Shown one piece after another: positions 1 to 10,261 of a DNA stretch of 64,000 nt. The first letter of the stretch is position 1. Each line of letters begins with the position of its first letter. A model generated the notes under the pieces. It was given only the letters and a program-made list of their open reading frames with translations. It did not search any database and was not told the origin of the DNA. Both the position numbers and the translations under genes were made by a program. This stretch comes from Tolypeutes matacus (taxonomy: Eukaryota; Chordata; Mammalia; Cingulata; Chlamyphoridae), in contig JAKSZT010017954.1 in assembly GCA_026826555.1 (NCBI GenBank), positions 6,524,747 to 6,588,746 of the forward strand, read 5' to 3'.

Positions 1-1296
1 GTTGTGCGTTTCTAGAAATTTGTCCATTTCATCTAGGTTGCCTAGTTTGTTGGCATATAGTTTCTCATAATATCCTCTTATGATTCTTTTATTTCTGTGA
101 GGTCATTTGTAACTTCCTGCCTTTCATTTCTGATTGTATTTATTTGCATCTTCTCTCTTTTTTTCTTTGTTAGTCTAGCTAGGGGTTTGTCAATTTTATT
201 GATCTTCTCAAAGAACCAGCTTTTGGTTTTGTGGATTTTCTCTATTGTTTTTCTGTTCTCATTTTCATTTATTTCTGCTCTAATCTTTATTATTTCTTTC
301 CTTCTGCTTGCTTTGGGATTGGTTTGCTGTTCTTTTTCTAGTTTCTCAAGTTGTTCAGTTAAATCTTTGGGTTTAGCTCGTTCTTGTTTTTTAATATAGG
401 CATTTAGAGCTATAAATTTCCCTCTCAAGACTGCCTTCGCTGTATCCCATAAGTTGAGATACGTTGTGTTCTCATTTTTATTTGTCTCGATATATTTACT
501 GATTTCACTTGCAATTTCTTCTTTGACCCACCGATTATTTAAGTGTATGTTGTTCATCTCCACACATTTACGAATTTACTTTTTTCCTGTCTATTGATTT
601 CTAGTTTCTTTCCATTATGATATGAGAAGGTGCTTTGTATAATTTCAATCTTTTTATATTTATTGAGAGCTGAATTGTGACCTAACCTATGGTGTATCCT
701 GGAGAAAGATCCATGGACACTTGAGAAGAATGTATAACCTGCTGAGTTTGGATGCAGTGTTCTGTATATGTCTGTTAGGTCTAAATTGTTTATCATATTG
801 TTCAAGTTCTCTGTTTCCTTGTTGATCTTCTATCTAATGATGTCAGAGGGGTGTTAAAGTCTCCAACAGTTATTGTAGAAATGTCTATTTCTCCCTTCAG
901 TTTTGCCAGAGTTTGTGTCATACATTTTGGGGCACCCTGGTTAGGTGCATAGATATTTATGACTGTTATATCTTCCTGGAGGATCGTCCCTTTTATTAGT
1001 ATATAATGGCCTTCCGTATCTCTTATCACTTTTTTGCATTTGAAGTCTGTTTTGTCTGATATTAGTATAGCTACCCCTGTTCTTTTCTGTTTACTATTCG
1101 TGAGGAGTATCTTTTTCCAACCTTTTTCTTTCATCCGGTTTGTATCCCTGGTTCAGAAGTGAGTTTCTTGTAAGCAGCATATGGATGGCTCATGTTTTTT
1201 TAATCCACTCTATCAGCCTGTATCTTTTGATTGGGGAATTTAATCCATTCACATTCAATGATATTACTATGAAAATGCACTATTTATTTCCTCCAT
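1..1296 (-). pseudogene. L1 ORF2 remnant (endonuclease and linker to start of RT)
   Basis: ORF2 encodes the endonuclease and reverse transcriptase that nick the target and copy L1 RNA. The likely start codon is the ATG at 1296-1294, 82 bases after the ORF1 stop. The frame is split: 1134-802 holds the endonuclease core with the motifs VINIYAPN and GDFNTPL; 805-554 continues with DIYRTLHPNSAGYTFFS; 563-78 covers the segment between endonuclease and RT, ending at NDLTEIKES. These three pieces are in successive frames, so frameshifts have accumulated. The extreme N-terminus (1296 to about 1140) also contains stops. This is dead coding sequence; the window edge cuts it before the RT catalytic motifs. 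Confidence 0.9.
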
Positions 1297-1378
1297 TTTA
1301 TTCTTTGGTTTTCATATGTCATCTTGTTTTTTTTCTCTCTTTTTACTCTTTTTGTTATCCTTTCAGCTTTTCTTTCTT

Positions 1379-2364
1379 CTATACTCTCCTCCAAGCGTCT
1401 CTCTCCTGTCTTTTTCTTTCAGGTTCTAAGGCTTCCTTTAATATTTCCTGCAAAGGTGGATTCTTTTTTGCAAACTCTTTTAGTTTCTGTTTGTTTGTGA
1501 ATGCTTTATGCTCACCTTCATATTTGAAGGACAGTTTTGCTGGATAAAGAATTCTCGGCTGGCAGTTTTTCTCTTTCAGTTTCCTAATTGTATCATACCA
1601 CTGTCTTCTCACCTCCGTGATTTCTGAAGAGAAATCTACACTAAGTCTTACTGGATATCCTTTGTGCCTGATCGTTTGCTTCTCTCTTGCTGCTCTGAGA
1701 ATTTTCTCTTTATCTTTTACCTTTGACATTCTGAATAGTATGTGTCTTGGCATAGGTTTATTTGGATTTATTCTCATTGGGGTACGCTGTGCTTCTTGGA
1801 CATGTAAGTTCATTTCTTTCATGAGAGTTGGGAAATTTTCAGCTATTATTTCCTCAAATGCTCTTTCTGCCCCTTTTCCTTTCTCTTCTCCTCTGGAACT
1901 CCCATGACACGTATGTTGTTGCGTTTTGTGTTGTCATTCAGCTCTCTGAGCCCCTGCTCAATTTTTTCCATTCTTTTCTCTCTCTGTTCTTTTCTCTCTT
2001 CAATTTTAGCTGCCCTGTCTTTGGTATCACTTATTCTTTCTTATCATTTCAAGTCTGCTGTTGTATGCCTCAAATGTGATTTTGACTTTATCTATTGTGT
2101 CTTTATTCCCATGAACTCCATTACTTTTCTGTTCGGGATTTCAGATTCTTCTTTGTGTTCTCTCAGTGTCTTCTTGATATCATTTATCTCTTTAACTATA
2201 TTGTCTTTCATCTCATTAATTTGATTTTGGAAATTTTTGCTCATCTCACTGATTAGTTCTCTCAAATTCTGCATCTCTTCTGGGATTTTGATGTATTCCT
2301 TTTCTTGGGCCATGTCTTCTATTTTCTTAGTCTGGCATGTAATTTTTTGCTCATGTTTAGGCAT
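1379..2364 (-). pseudogene. L1 ORF1 remnant (RNA-binding chaperone protein)
   Basis: ORF1 encodes the trimeric RNA-binding protein that coats L1 RNA. The start chosen is the ATG at 2364 (MPKHEQ...). The N-terminal piece 2364-2092 is rich in E, K, Q and N with heptad-like spacing, as expected of the coiled coil. The C-terminal piece 1822-1379 carries the conserved RRM and C-terminal domain stretch, including ILRAAREKQ and the terminal KRQERDAWRRV. The span of 986 bp is about 329 codons, the usual ORF1p length. The middle (about 1823-2091) is in another frame and contains stops, so the reading frame is broken. Confidence 0.9.
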
Positions 2365-3511
2365 CTGGTTAGGTTGTATTTTATTTAGATGCTCTATCTC
2401 TTTCTCTTTTATAGGGTTTTAGTGGCAGGAGGCTGTGAGTTACCACAGCTCTTTAATTTTTGACTTGATCTGGATTGTTAGGATTGTTCTGCTGGTTGCT
2501 CAAAACTGGGTACTGGGCCCAGTAATTGGTTGTAGAGTTGTTTCCTAGGGCCTTGGGCAGGGAGGCTATAGAGGCCAGGAAAAGTCTCTCTTACATATTA
2601 ATTTTCTCCTATTTATTAATTTTCTTATGTGCTCCTCCTTGGTCTGCCAGGAGATGGCGCTCATTGTCAGCTCTCAATTCAATGCCTGGTGGGAGTGTAT
2701 TTGTTGTGCCACTGACCAGATCAATGTGATAGAGCTTCTTGTCTGGGGGCTAAGAATCTTGTAATTCAAACTTTCTAAGACAGTTCTCCAGTCTTCTCTG
2801 TTAGCCCCGTCCCTTTGTCCCTTTTCCCTTCTTGGAAATATTTCCACTCCCCTATGAATCCTCAATAATCAGTCCCTGTTAGTAGAGGAGGAGATTGGGA
2901 GGTTTGTATATCTTTAGCTCCTTGCAGGCTCCAAGGCAAACAATGGCGCAACCCCACCTGGCCTGGTAGGGCTCTCGGGACAGGGCAGACCAAACCTGCG
3001 AGTCAAAAGCAGGGTCAGCCCCAGGCTGTCTCTCCCCTCTCCTGTGAAGTCCTCAACAATTAGTCCAGGCTAGAAGAGAGGGAGGTTGCGAAGATTGGAT
3101 TTCTCCAGTCCTTCCTAGGCTCCCAGGGCAAACCACCGTGTCGAAGGGTCCGTGGAACTCCGCAGCCCAAATCTGTGGGTCAGAACCTGAGCCAGCCTAA
3201 GGCTGTGTCCCTCTCTCTCCCCTTTCTGGGAGTGGTAGATCCCTGGAGCCCCCTTTGTCTGTAGTCACAGGCCCAGAGGCTCGAGAATTCTGAAGAGTGT
3301 GGGGGAGGGTGCTGGCAGCAGTAGTCGCTGCTGGTTCCAACTCACAGTTCTGTTTTCGCGATTTCCCTCTTTTGTCCCTCTCTCCTCTGGGTGGTATGCA
3401 CCCTTCACCTGCTGCCCTAAACCCTAGAATATCTATTTCGGGTCTTTTTCAGCCTGTCCTCTAGCTATCTGGAGAAGAGATTCCTGTGTCTTACTAGTCC
3501 ACCATCTTCCC
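2365..3511 (-). promoter_or_regulatory. L1 5'UTR with internal promoter region
   Basis: In L1 elements the 5'UTR carries the internal RNA polymerase II promoter. This one is GC-richer than its surroundings, lies upstream of the ORF1 start and ends in CCATCTTCCC on the plus strand, which read on the minus strand is a YY1-like AAGATGG next to the 5' terminus. It contains two diverged tandem units (about 2851-3228). The corresponding region of copy 2 (56103-56880) is about 370 bp shorter, because everything between CAGACCAAAC and GTTTTCGCGATTTCC is absent there. Confidence 0.75.
2851..3228 (-). repeat. Two diverged ~190-bp tandem units in the L1 5'UTR
   Basis: Unit 1 (about 2851-3040) and unit 2 (about 3041-3228) share an ordered series of landmarks: a CCTCAAYAATYAGTCC segment, AGGGAGGTT-like or GGGAGGTTTG-like purines, a GGCTCCNAGGCAAAC box, and CCCAGGCTGT or CTAAGGCTGT followed by CTCTCCC. 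The units are clearly related but heavily diverged, reminiscent of promoter monomers in rodent L1s. Copy 2 of this L1 retains only part of the array. Confidence 0.6.
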
Positions 3512-3530
3512 GTGGGTTCAGTCTTAAAGG

Positions 3531-3805
3531 TCGGTATCTCATAGTTTTGATCTGCATTTCCCTAATAGCTAATGATGTTGAACGTTTTTTCATGTGCTTT
3601 TTGGCCTGGGTTCCTTGTCTTTTTATCGTTGAGTTGTATGATCTCTTTATATAACATAGATATCAAACCCTTATCGGATTTGTGGTTTCCACATATTTTC
3701 TCCCATTGCGTTGGCTGCCTTTTCACCTTCTTGACAAAGTCCTTTTAAGCACAAAAGTGTTAAGTTGGAGGAGGTCATGTTTATCTTTTTTTTCTTTTGT
3801 TGCTA
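3531..3805 (-). mobile_element. Old L1 fragment (end of ORF2)
   Basis: This stretch aligns by eye, with many differences and a small deletion, to 50975-51305 of L1 copy 2, i.e. the C-terminal third of ORF2. Shared landmarks include TTTTGATCTGCATTTCCCTAAT, the TTGGCTGCCTTTTCACC box and AAAAGTGTTAA. It is more diverged than copy 1, so it is older. It abuts the 5' end of copy 1, so copy 1 may have inserted into or beside it; the outside flank needed to decide is not in the window. Confidence 0.8.
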
Positions 3806-4623
3806 TAAGGAAACAAGCTCATCAAAACTGAGCAAACTTTGCTAAGATTTTAACACATTTCATTGCTTTTCAGACTCTGATCTTACAAACCAAGGCAAAT
3901 AAAATTTGCTTTCCAAGTTTTGACCTTACTCTGCTCTTCCATATTCTGAAACAAACTCACCCTTTACTTCAGGACTGCTCTTAGTGGTCAGAACTAATTT
4001 TATAATATTACCAAGATGTAATATATTAAATGAATCATTGCATAAGCATTTAAAATGATTTTGAGCTTCAAATTTCAGTATGGTAAATACTGATACTTAC
4101 AATTCCTTCCCTGTGTCATCTGCAAAAAAAAAAAAAAAAAGTTTTTTTGGCCCACAGTAAGGTTGAACAGAGTTAAAAAAGTCTAGTGACCAAAAATCCT
4201 GATACTACTGCTTTAGGGCAAAAATGCCCTTTTCCTAGAAAAACAGTATAGAAATATAATTATACAGAATTATATTTTTCTGAGCCTAAGTATAGTGTCA
4301 CCTCTTTATATTAATTTTAATATATTTGTGTGAACTATTAATATACCAGCATTTTAGCAGAGATCATGAATCAATGTAACCAAACTTTCTATAGCCACAC
4401 ATGTCTCTTATACAACTTCATGAAGGGCAGAAATGAACACATTCATTAACTTGGCTTAAAGATAGATCCTCTCTGTAGCTTATAAAGCAAAAGCATATAA
4501 ATTTAAAACCATGATTAGCAATTAATATTTCAGAATTCTTTATAACTTAGAAGTGGCCTAGGCATCCAATGAATATCCATTAATTAACTAAATTTATTAT
4601 CAGTCAAAGGTTTTAGATTACCT
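3806..4623. other. No recognised gene; AT-rich
   Basis: Unique-looking AT-rich sequence with stops in all frames. A run of A (about 4124-4140) is followed by T-rich sequence. No recognisable repeat or gene was found. Confidence 0.4.
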
Positions 4624-4635
4624 AAAGATCTTGGG

Positions 4636-4728
4636 GGGGTCGAATGTGGCTCAACTGGTTGGGCGTCCGTCTCCCATATGGAGGGACCTGGGTTCGATCC
4701 CCGGGACCTCCCGGTAAAAAAAAAAAAT
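4636..4728 (+). mobile_element. Short DAS-type SINE with perfect TSD
   Basis: tRNA-derived SINE moved by the L1 machinery. The head carries an A-box-like TGGCTCAACTGGTTGG and a B box GGTTCGATCC, the two internal RNA polymerase III promoter elements, and ends in CCTCCCGG followed by an A-rich tail (4715-4728). Perfect 12-bp target-site duplications AAAGATCTTGGG lie at 4624-4635 and 4729-4740. The perfect duplication and intact B box indicate a young insertion. This head type is characteristic of armadillo DAS-SINEs. Confidence 0.93.
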
Positions 4729-4740
4729 AAAGATCTTGGG

Positions 4741-5639
4741 AAGTATATTCAAGCTGATATACTACAAACATAATTACTCCTGAAATAAAATTCAATACAA
4801 TACCAGCTCAAACACAAATTTAAAACAAAAATTTACTTTTTTCATAATCTTAAAGTAGAAAGAACACCAACCTATTTGATTATTAAACTCGTATGCATGC
4901 AGAAAAAGCATTCTCAAGTAGAATTAAAATATGTGCTTGTATTATACTTAATACTGATAAATTGAGATAACATAGCTGTTTTCATTAATCCAAAATGTAT
5001 TAAACTAATTTTGTTTGGCAAAGTTTTACGTAAATTATGTAGATTTGGGGTTTTTTAAATATGTGAATTAATTTATGTAAAAAAATAAAATCTAGCACAT
5101 TTGAAGTATTAAAAGTTCAATTTTCTTATTATCTGTGAATTTCAGGAATATTCAATTTATATAAGTCCTTATTTATTTCAGTAAGGTGATCAGAACAGAG
5201 CTCCTTTTAGAGATTTTATAATCTCATTGTTAATACCTTCAGAGGTGTAGGGAAACATTATAAGCTCTTAGAATAAGAAGTAAAGGCCTTTTTGAGTTAT
5301 AGATACATGGACATATAGATAGAGCAAACTTATTAGCTTCAATTCTAAAATTTTAGCCATAGGTTAAGAGTAAATATAAAAACACAAAAACCCACCATTC
5401 CAGATAGCAGAGAGCTGGTCTTCTTTCCAGTGTACACAAAATTCGTAATTATTTTAGCTCAAAACATATATACAAACAAAAAAGATAAATAAACCAGAAT
5501 TTCTGTTGTTCCTCAAGTATGTTAAGTGGTAGAAATCCACATGTAATGTTTGCCATATTTTTTGCAGAAGCTTTCTGTGTTATACTGTACAGTTGTAGTT
5601 AGCTTTATCATTCTTGTTGATTAATCCTACAGATATGTG
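4741..5639. other. No recognised gene; AT-rich intergenic or intronic sequence
   Basis: AT-rich sequence with frequent stops in all frames. No repeat family or RNA gene is recognisable by eye. Confidence 0.4.
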
Positions 5640-5760
5640 CCAGTCTCTATTCTAGATTCTGAGAATACAGCGGCAGTAAATAAAAGCCCTTTTCCACAAG
5701 GCACGTACAGTCAATCAAGTTAATCATATGTTAGGTAATGATAAGGGTTCTGAAGAAAAA
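5640..5760 (+). repeat. Short fragment of an old interspersed repeat
   Basis: The segment beginning TGCCAGTCTCTATTCTAGAT and continuing with ATACAGCGGCAGTAAATAAA resembles the start of the old repeat at 62380-63373 (GCCAGGTATTGTTC, then GAATATGATGCTGAATAAA). It is too short and diverged to place firmly. Confidence 0.35.
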
Positions 5761-5959
5761 TAGTTATGAGGAGACTTTAGTATCCCATCTGAAACAACCC
5801 AAAACAAACATGAACAAAAATATATGAAACAACAGTTTGCCTGACATTGGACGTAAGACAGTGAAGGACAATGATCCCTGAGAAACAATGATTAACATCT
5901 TATGGGACAAAGCCAGTGGAGTCTGCATAGACTCTGAATCTTTTCTCACCACAGCCAGT

Positions 5960-6480
5960 ATTGTGTCTATCCTGCCTCAGAATAGGAGCTTGCCATGCAT
6001 TCACTACTTCACTGGGTCCCCAAATCCTTCCAGGTCCATATTCATCTTTGTTGAAGATGTAAAACTTGTCCCCAAAGCACAGTTTCCCTGTTTTGGGGAC
6101 GATGACCCTGCCAAGAAGGAGCCTTGATTCCAGGAGGAACCAGACCGCCGGCACAAGCTGTACAAGGCCCACGAGTGGGCACGTGCCGTCATTGAGAGTG
6201 ACCAGGAGCAAGGTCGCAAGCTGAGGAAGACTATGCTGGAACTAGAGAAGCAAGGCCTGGAAGCCATGGAAGAAATCCTGGCCAGCTCTGACCCCCCGGA
6301 CCCTGCCAAAGTGGGGAGACCTTTTCTATGACTGTTTTGACACGGAGATTAAGTTCTTTAAGTGAAGTGAGCATTCCGTTTCCCTTCTTATTTGAAACTT
6401 CCCACCTTACTAAATTACCAGCAAAACAAACCACTCTTCTGTTTGAGTAAAATGAGAAAGTTAAAACAAAACAAAACAAA
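5960..6480 (+). pseudogene. Processed pseudogene of an unidentified, coiled-coil-rich protein
   Basis: The plus strand from about 6150 reads as protein in one frame for about 60 codons: it begins RHKLYKAHEWARAVIESD and continues with a charged, helical segment (ELEKQGLEAMEEILASSD). After a frame change comes a short C-terminus, DLFYDCFDTEIKFFK, and a stop. Upstream, in another frame, PCFGDDDPAKKEP precedes an in-frame stop, so at least two frame disruptions separate the coding pieces. No intron is visible within the coding part, and an A-rich tail with AAAAC repeats follows at about 6460-6485, as expected for an L1-mobilised cDNA. I do not recognise the parent gene. The 5' limit is uncertain and no target duplication was found. 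An open frame on the opposite strand (6211-5900) is probably a shadow. Confidence 0.55.
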
Positions 6481-6589
6481 AAAACACTACTAACAAATGT
6501 AGTGATCCCTGAAATTGTTCCAACTTACTGCCTTGAGAGAGTTCCTAGGCCTGTGTGCAGGGCAGGCAAACTTAGGGGTACTGGTAAAG

Positions 6590-8440
6590 CCCAGTGGACT
6601 CCCCTCATTCGGAGATACTGAGAGTCTAGGAAGAAGAGCAAGGCTGCGAGAGTTCACAGAATAGAGTACTAGAGAGGAGAGAATTGCATAGCGAGAGAAC
6701 CTTGAATATCTTCAGAAAGTAACTCTCAGGTATTTAGCAGAGTAATAGTGATCAGCCCATGCATGTGAAGAAACTACCTCAGGCCCAAGAAAGAACCATC
6801 CAAAAGGATTAAAAGGAACAGTGTCTGGTACTCACACAGAGTTGGAAAAAGGGTCTGTTCCACCAGAAACATTGGATAACCTCAAGATTCATGGGGCATT
6901 CGACAAAGTACATAGAAGCATCTTGCCTCAGCGGTGAGGACTAATTAGCCCTAGACAGCACTGCTCCAGTCCCTCCTAACAAATTTTAAGAACAAGATCT
7001 TGGAAGGATCAAACTGCTTTCAAGTGACTTAACTGAATCTATATGTTCAAAAAGTTAAGTAAAGTAAGAACAAAATTGAACTTTTAGGGGGAAAAAAAAC
7101 ATAAGATAGGAGACGAAATGTACAGTGAATAGGATTAATTGCAGATTAGATATTGCAGAAGAAAATGTTAGTGAACTTGAAGCTATAGCAATAGAAACTA
7201 TTCAAAATAAAAAACACAGAAAAAAAGAGAATAATAACAATAAAGCCAGAGCATCAGTGAACTGTGCGACAACTTGAAAGAGCCTCATATACATGTAATT
7301 GGAGTCTCTGTAGGAGAGTAGGGGGTAGGAACAAAATATTTGAAGAAATAATATTTGAAAATTTTCCATATTTGATAAAAAGTATAAACCCTCAGATACA
7401 AGCACAAGAGGCATGAGGAAAACTATGCCAGAGCACAGTATAATCAAATCACATTTCTTAAAATCAGTGATAAAGAGAAAATCTTGCATGTAGTCAGAAA
7501 AATAAAGGGACCTTAATTACAGAAGAATAAAGATAAGGATGACAACAGATTTTTCAGGAAAAAAAAAGACAAGCCTGAAGACAGTAAGGAAGCATCTTTA
7601 AAATAGTTGGGGGTGGGGGTAAGCTACCAACTTAGAATTCTATACTCAGTGAAGACACTTTATCAAAGATAGATGATAAATGAGCACATGACAGGTGCTC
7701 AGCATCTTCAGTCAGTAGGGAAAAGCAAATAAAACCCACAATGAAACACTACTACACACCTATTAAAATGGCTAAATTGAGAAAGACTGACAATAACAAG
7801 TGTTGGTGAGGATGCAGAGGAACTAAAACTCATAAATTGCTGGTGGGAACGTAAAATGGTACAACCATGTTGAAAACCAGTTTTGTCAGTTTCACAGAAT
7901 TTTAAACATATACCTACATAATAATCTTCCCATACCACTCCTAGGTATTTACCCAAAGAAAAGTGTTATGTCTGTACAAAGACTTGTACACAGAAGTTCA
8001 CAGAAGCTTTATTTGTAAAAGCCAGAAACTGGAAAAGACTCAAATGTCCATCCTCAGTTGAATGAATAAATAATTGTGATATAACCATAAAACTTTTGAT
8101 ACTTGCAACAATATTGATGAGTCTCAAAGTAATTATGCTGAGTGAAAGAAGCTACATTTTATATAAATGAAACCATAAAGTATGTACATACTTTATGGTT
8201 TCATTTATATAAAATGCTAGAAAATGCCAAAGAATCTAATGACAGAAAGCTGATCTGTGGTTGCTTGGCAAGGCAGGTACAGGAAGAGTTAGAAGGGAAG
8301 GATAACAAAGGGACATCAGGAAACTTCTGGAGGTAATGGGATATGTGCTTTATCTTGATTGTGATGATGGTTTCACAGAATTGTACTCTTCAAATATGTG
8401 TAATAAATATAATTATACTTCAACAAGCTTGTTTTTAAGA
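6590..8440 (+). mobile_element. Ancient HAL1-like (half-L1 / L1M) element
   Basis: Old L1-lineage repeat in sense orientation. 6590-7100 resembles L1M/HAL1 5'UTR. 7100-7680 resembles degenerate ORF1 and its end (phrases such as ATTCTATACTCAGTGAA). It then passes directly at about 7690 into the L1M 3' end (CTATTAAAATGGCTAAATTGAG, later GATAGAAAGC-like and TTGATTGTGATGATGGTTTCACAG, ending at about 8430). The absence of any ORF2 bulk between ORF1 and the 3' end is the hallmark of half-L1 elements, although an internally deleted L1M would look the same. Stops and frameshifts throughout; non-functional. Confidence 0.65.
8155..8216. repeat. Perfect 62-bp palindrome
   Basis: The 31 bases 8155-8185 are the exact reverse complement of 8186-8216, with no spacer; the centre is at GT|AC (8185/8186). 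Symmetry stops abruptly on both sides (A before 8155, C after 8216). The right arm matches the expected L1M 3'-end sequence (related L1s read ATGATTCCATTTATATGAAAT here), while the left arm replaces the usual GCCAGACACAAAA-like segment. The left arm therefore looks like an inverted copy of the right arm. Confidence 0.95.
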
Positions 8441-10138
8441 GAGTTGTAAAGACTATTCTCTACTGTTGGTAGTGCCATGGAATCTGTCTCCCATCTTTTC
8501 CTATCTTCCTATGTTTTAAATACACCAACCTATTGCACTGTGAGACCTCCCTTTCTCCCTCAAACAGCTAAACACCAAATCTCATTCTGAAGAGTGTTAA
8601 AATGCATATTTTCACCAGAGAAATATCTCATGGTCCTTTGTTAAATGTTCAGAGAATATGATTGGGCTTCATGAAGCAAATGCATCTTGTGTTATAAAAT
8701 TAGGAGAGAGAAAATTCATACAAAAGACCCCAATCCTTTTTTGGCAGCCTTTTATGTCAGAGCTCAAAATTGCTGTCTGATAAAATGTAGGCCACCAGAT
8801 TGAATTACTTCATTGAACCACTGCTGTCCTCTGTTAATGGTAATTGCACAGATATAGCAGTCTTTCTCGGCAACATCTCAGATATTTACCTCCTACTGTT
8901 TTTCAATTCAAACCTTTGATGAAAATATTCCCAGTACTTCTTTAAAGCAGACATCCAACTGTCTTTCTTGACAAAAGCAAGGTCTCTAAATCAGATCGTG
9001 ACAATTTGTGACACAGCAGTCTATCAAAATCACGTTTTACCTATGTCACCATGTCATTTCCTGAAGAAAAAAAATGTCCATCAGACGAGCATTTCTGTAC
9101 ATTTTTTGGGACTATGAGGTTGATGTGCCAGCCATAATGGAAGAGGAAAGAGGAAAAAACAGTTTCTTTCTTTGACTTGAGTGGGTGAAATTCAGTTAGA
9201 GGTTGCCCTGGTCTAATAAACAAAATAAAGGGTTTGCATATTTTGAAGACACTTTATGAAGCAAAATCATGTTTAGATATTTATTTTCAAGACAGTAGTG
9301 AACAAAATGATTTCTCAAAGCTTTTGCTTTTAAAGTATTGGAGATAGTAAAACAAGGTTAAAGTTTTTGATTCTTCTTAACGCTATTATCTAGATTACTT
9401 GATAATATTTAGCATTTTATTTCTTTCTCAGGAACTAAGCTCAATTTCTGGTCTACCTCCTGTCTTAAACTGTTCAGATCACATCTCACCAGATAGAGGT
9501 TGTGAAAACATTGCCATTGGCCTGGACCATGCTCCACTCTCCGTTGATTCAGAGTGGCCTGGTAGCTAGAATGCAGAACCTGGAAGAAGAAGGAGGGCCT
9601 ATCTGTCATGAGAGCAACTGGATGGGCCTCAGAGTGAAACTTGATGCTTTTTCTCTTGCTGCTCTGGTTGATTTGGCAATTTTCCCCCTTTTGGTATTGG
9701 AAGAGTACATTCAATAATTGCTTTCTTGGAATAAAATTATAGCATCAGATGTTTGACTGATGAGCTAGCTTTAGGAGCTGCAGGGAACCAGCTACCTGGT
9801 GAAACCCTCCCAGCCTCTCTGGGGAACTGCTTGCCAGGTTTGGTGAGTAAGCAGCTAACAGCACTGCGAGCACACTCTATACTGTCAGTCTCATTTTGTG
9901 TTTCCCAAGTGGAAGCATCTTTATGGGAATGATGTTTGCCCAGTAATATTGCTGGATAAAGGTCTTTCTTGGCAGCACTGGTACAACAGGATCTCTCTCC
10001 TTATAGGGTGGTTGCATCTAAGGCCTGTTCAACTTTTGGGGAGAAAAGTTAACAAAACCATAGTTGAGCCCTGGAGAGTATTGGATTTGTGATTAAAGAA
10101 TGTCTTAGAATCCCAGTGCCAGGATCCTACTTTCAAGA
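8441..10138. other. No recognised gene
   Basis: Mostly unique-looking sequence. The short frames (up to about 100 codons, e.g. 9409-9714 minus and 9502-9717 plus, which overlap each other) lack recognisable domains or splice context and are taken as chance. Confidence 0.4.
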
Positions 10139-10149
10139 ACAGTGAAAAG

Positions 10150-10250
10150 GGGGCGGATGTGGCTCAAATGGTTGGGCGTCCGTCTGCCATATGGAGGGAC
10201 CTGGGTTTGATCCCCGGGACCTCCCGGTAAAATAAAATAAAAAAAAAAAG
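10150..10250 (+). mobile_element. Short DAS-type SINE with TSD
   Basis: Same head as the SINE at 4636, with one change in the B box (GGTTTGATCC). It has A-box-like TGGCTCAAATGGTTGG, terminal CCTCCCGG and a tail of AAAAT units plus poly-A. Flanking duplications ACAGTGAAAAGG (10139-10150) and ACAGTGAAAGG (10251-10261) differ by one A. Young insertion in otherwise unique sequence. Confidence 0.92.
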
Positions 10251-10261
10251 ACAGTGAAAGG

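Larger units (their letters stand above)
1..3511 (-). mobile_element. LINE-1 copy 1, 5' half, truncated by window edge
   Basis: Autonomous non-LTR retrotransposon lying on the minus strand. Read from right to left it has a 5'UTR (about 3511 to 2365), ORF1 (2364 to 1379) and the first part of ORF2 (1296 to the left edge). The remainder of ORF2, the 3'UTR and the tail lie outside the window. It is collinear with the copy at 50307-56888, which confirms the boundaries. The 5' terminus reads GGGAAGATGG on the minus strand, resembling the AAGATGG (YY1-type) start of mammalian L1 promoters. Both ORFs are broken, so this copy is not autonomous. No target duplication can be scored because the 3' end is missing. 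Confidence 0.93.

Noticed and set aside
1140..1547. 135-codon plus-strand hydrophobic frame
   Set aside because: Antisense shadow of the L1 ORF1-ORF2 junction; the hydrophobic look comes from A-rich coding sequence on the other strand.
4636..4714. tRNA-like sequence with good A and B boxes
   Set aside because: It is the head of a SINE with TSDs and an A tail, not a tRNA gene. The same applies to the other SINE heads.
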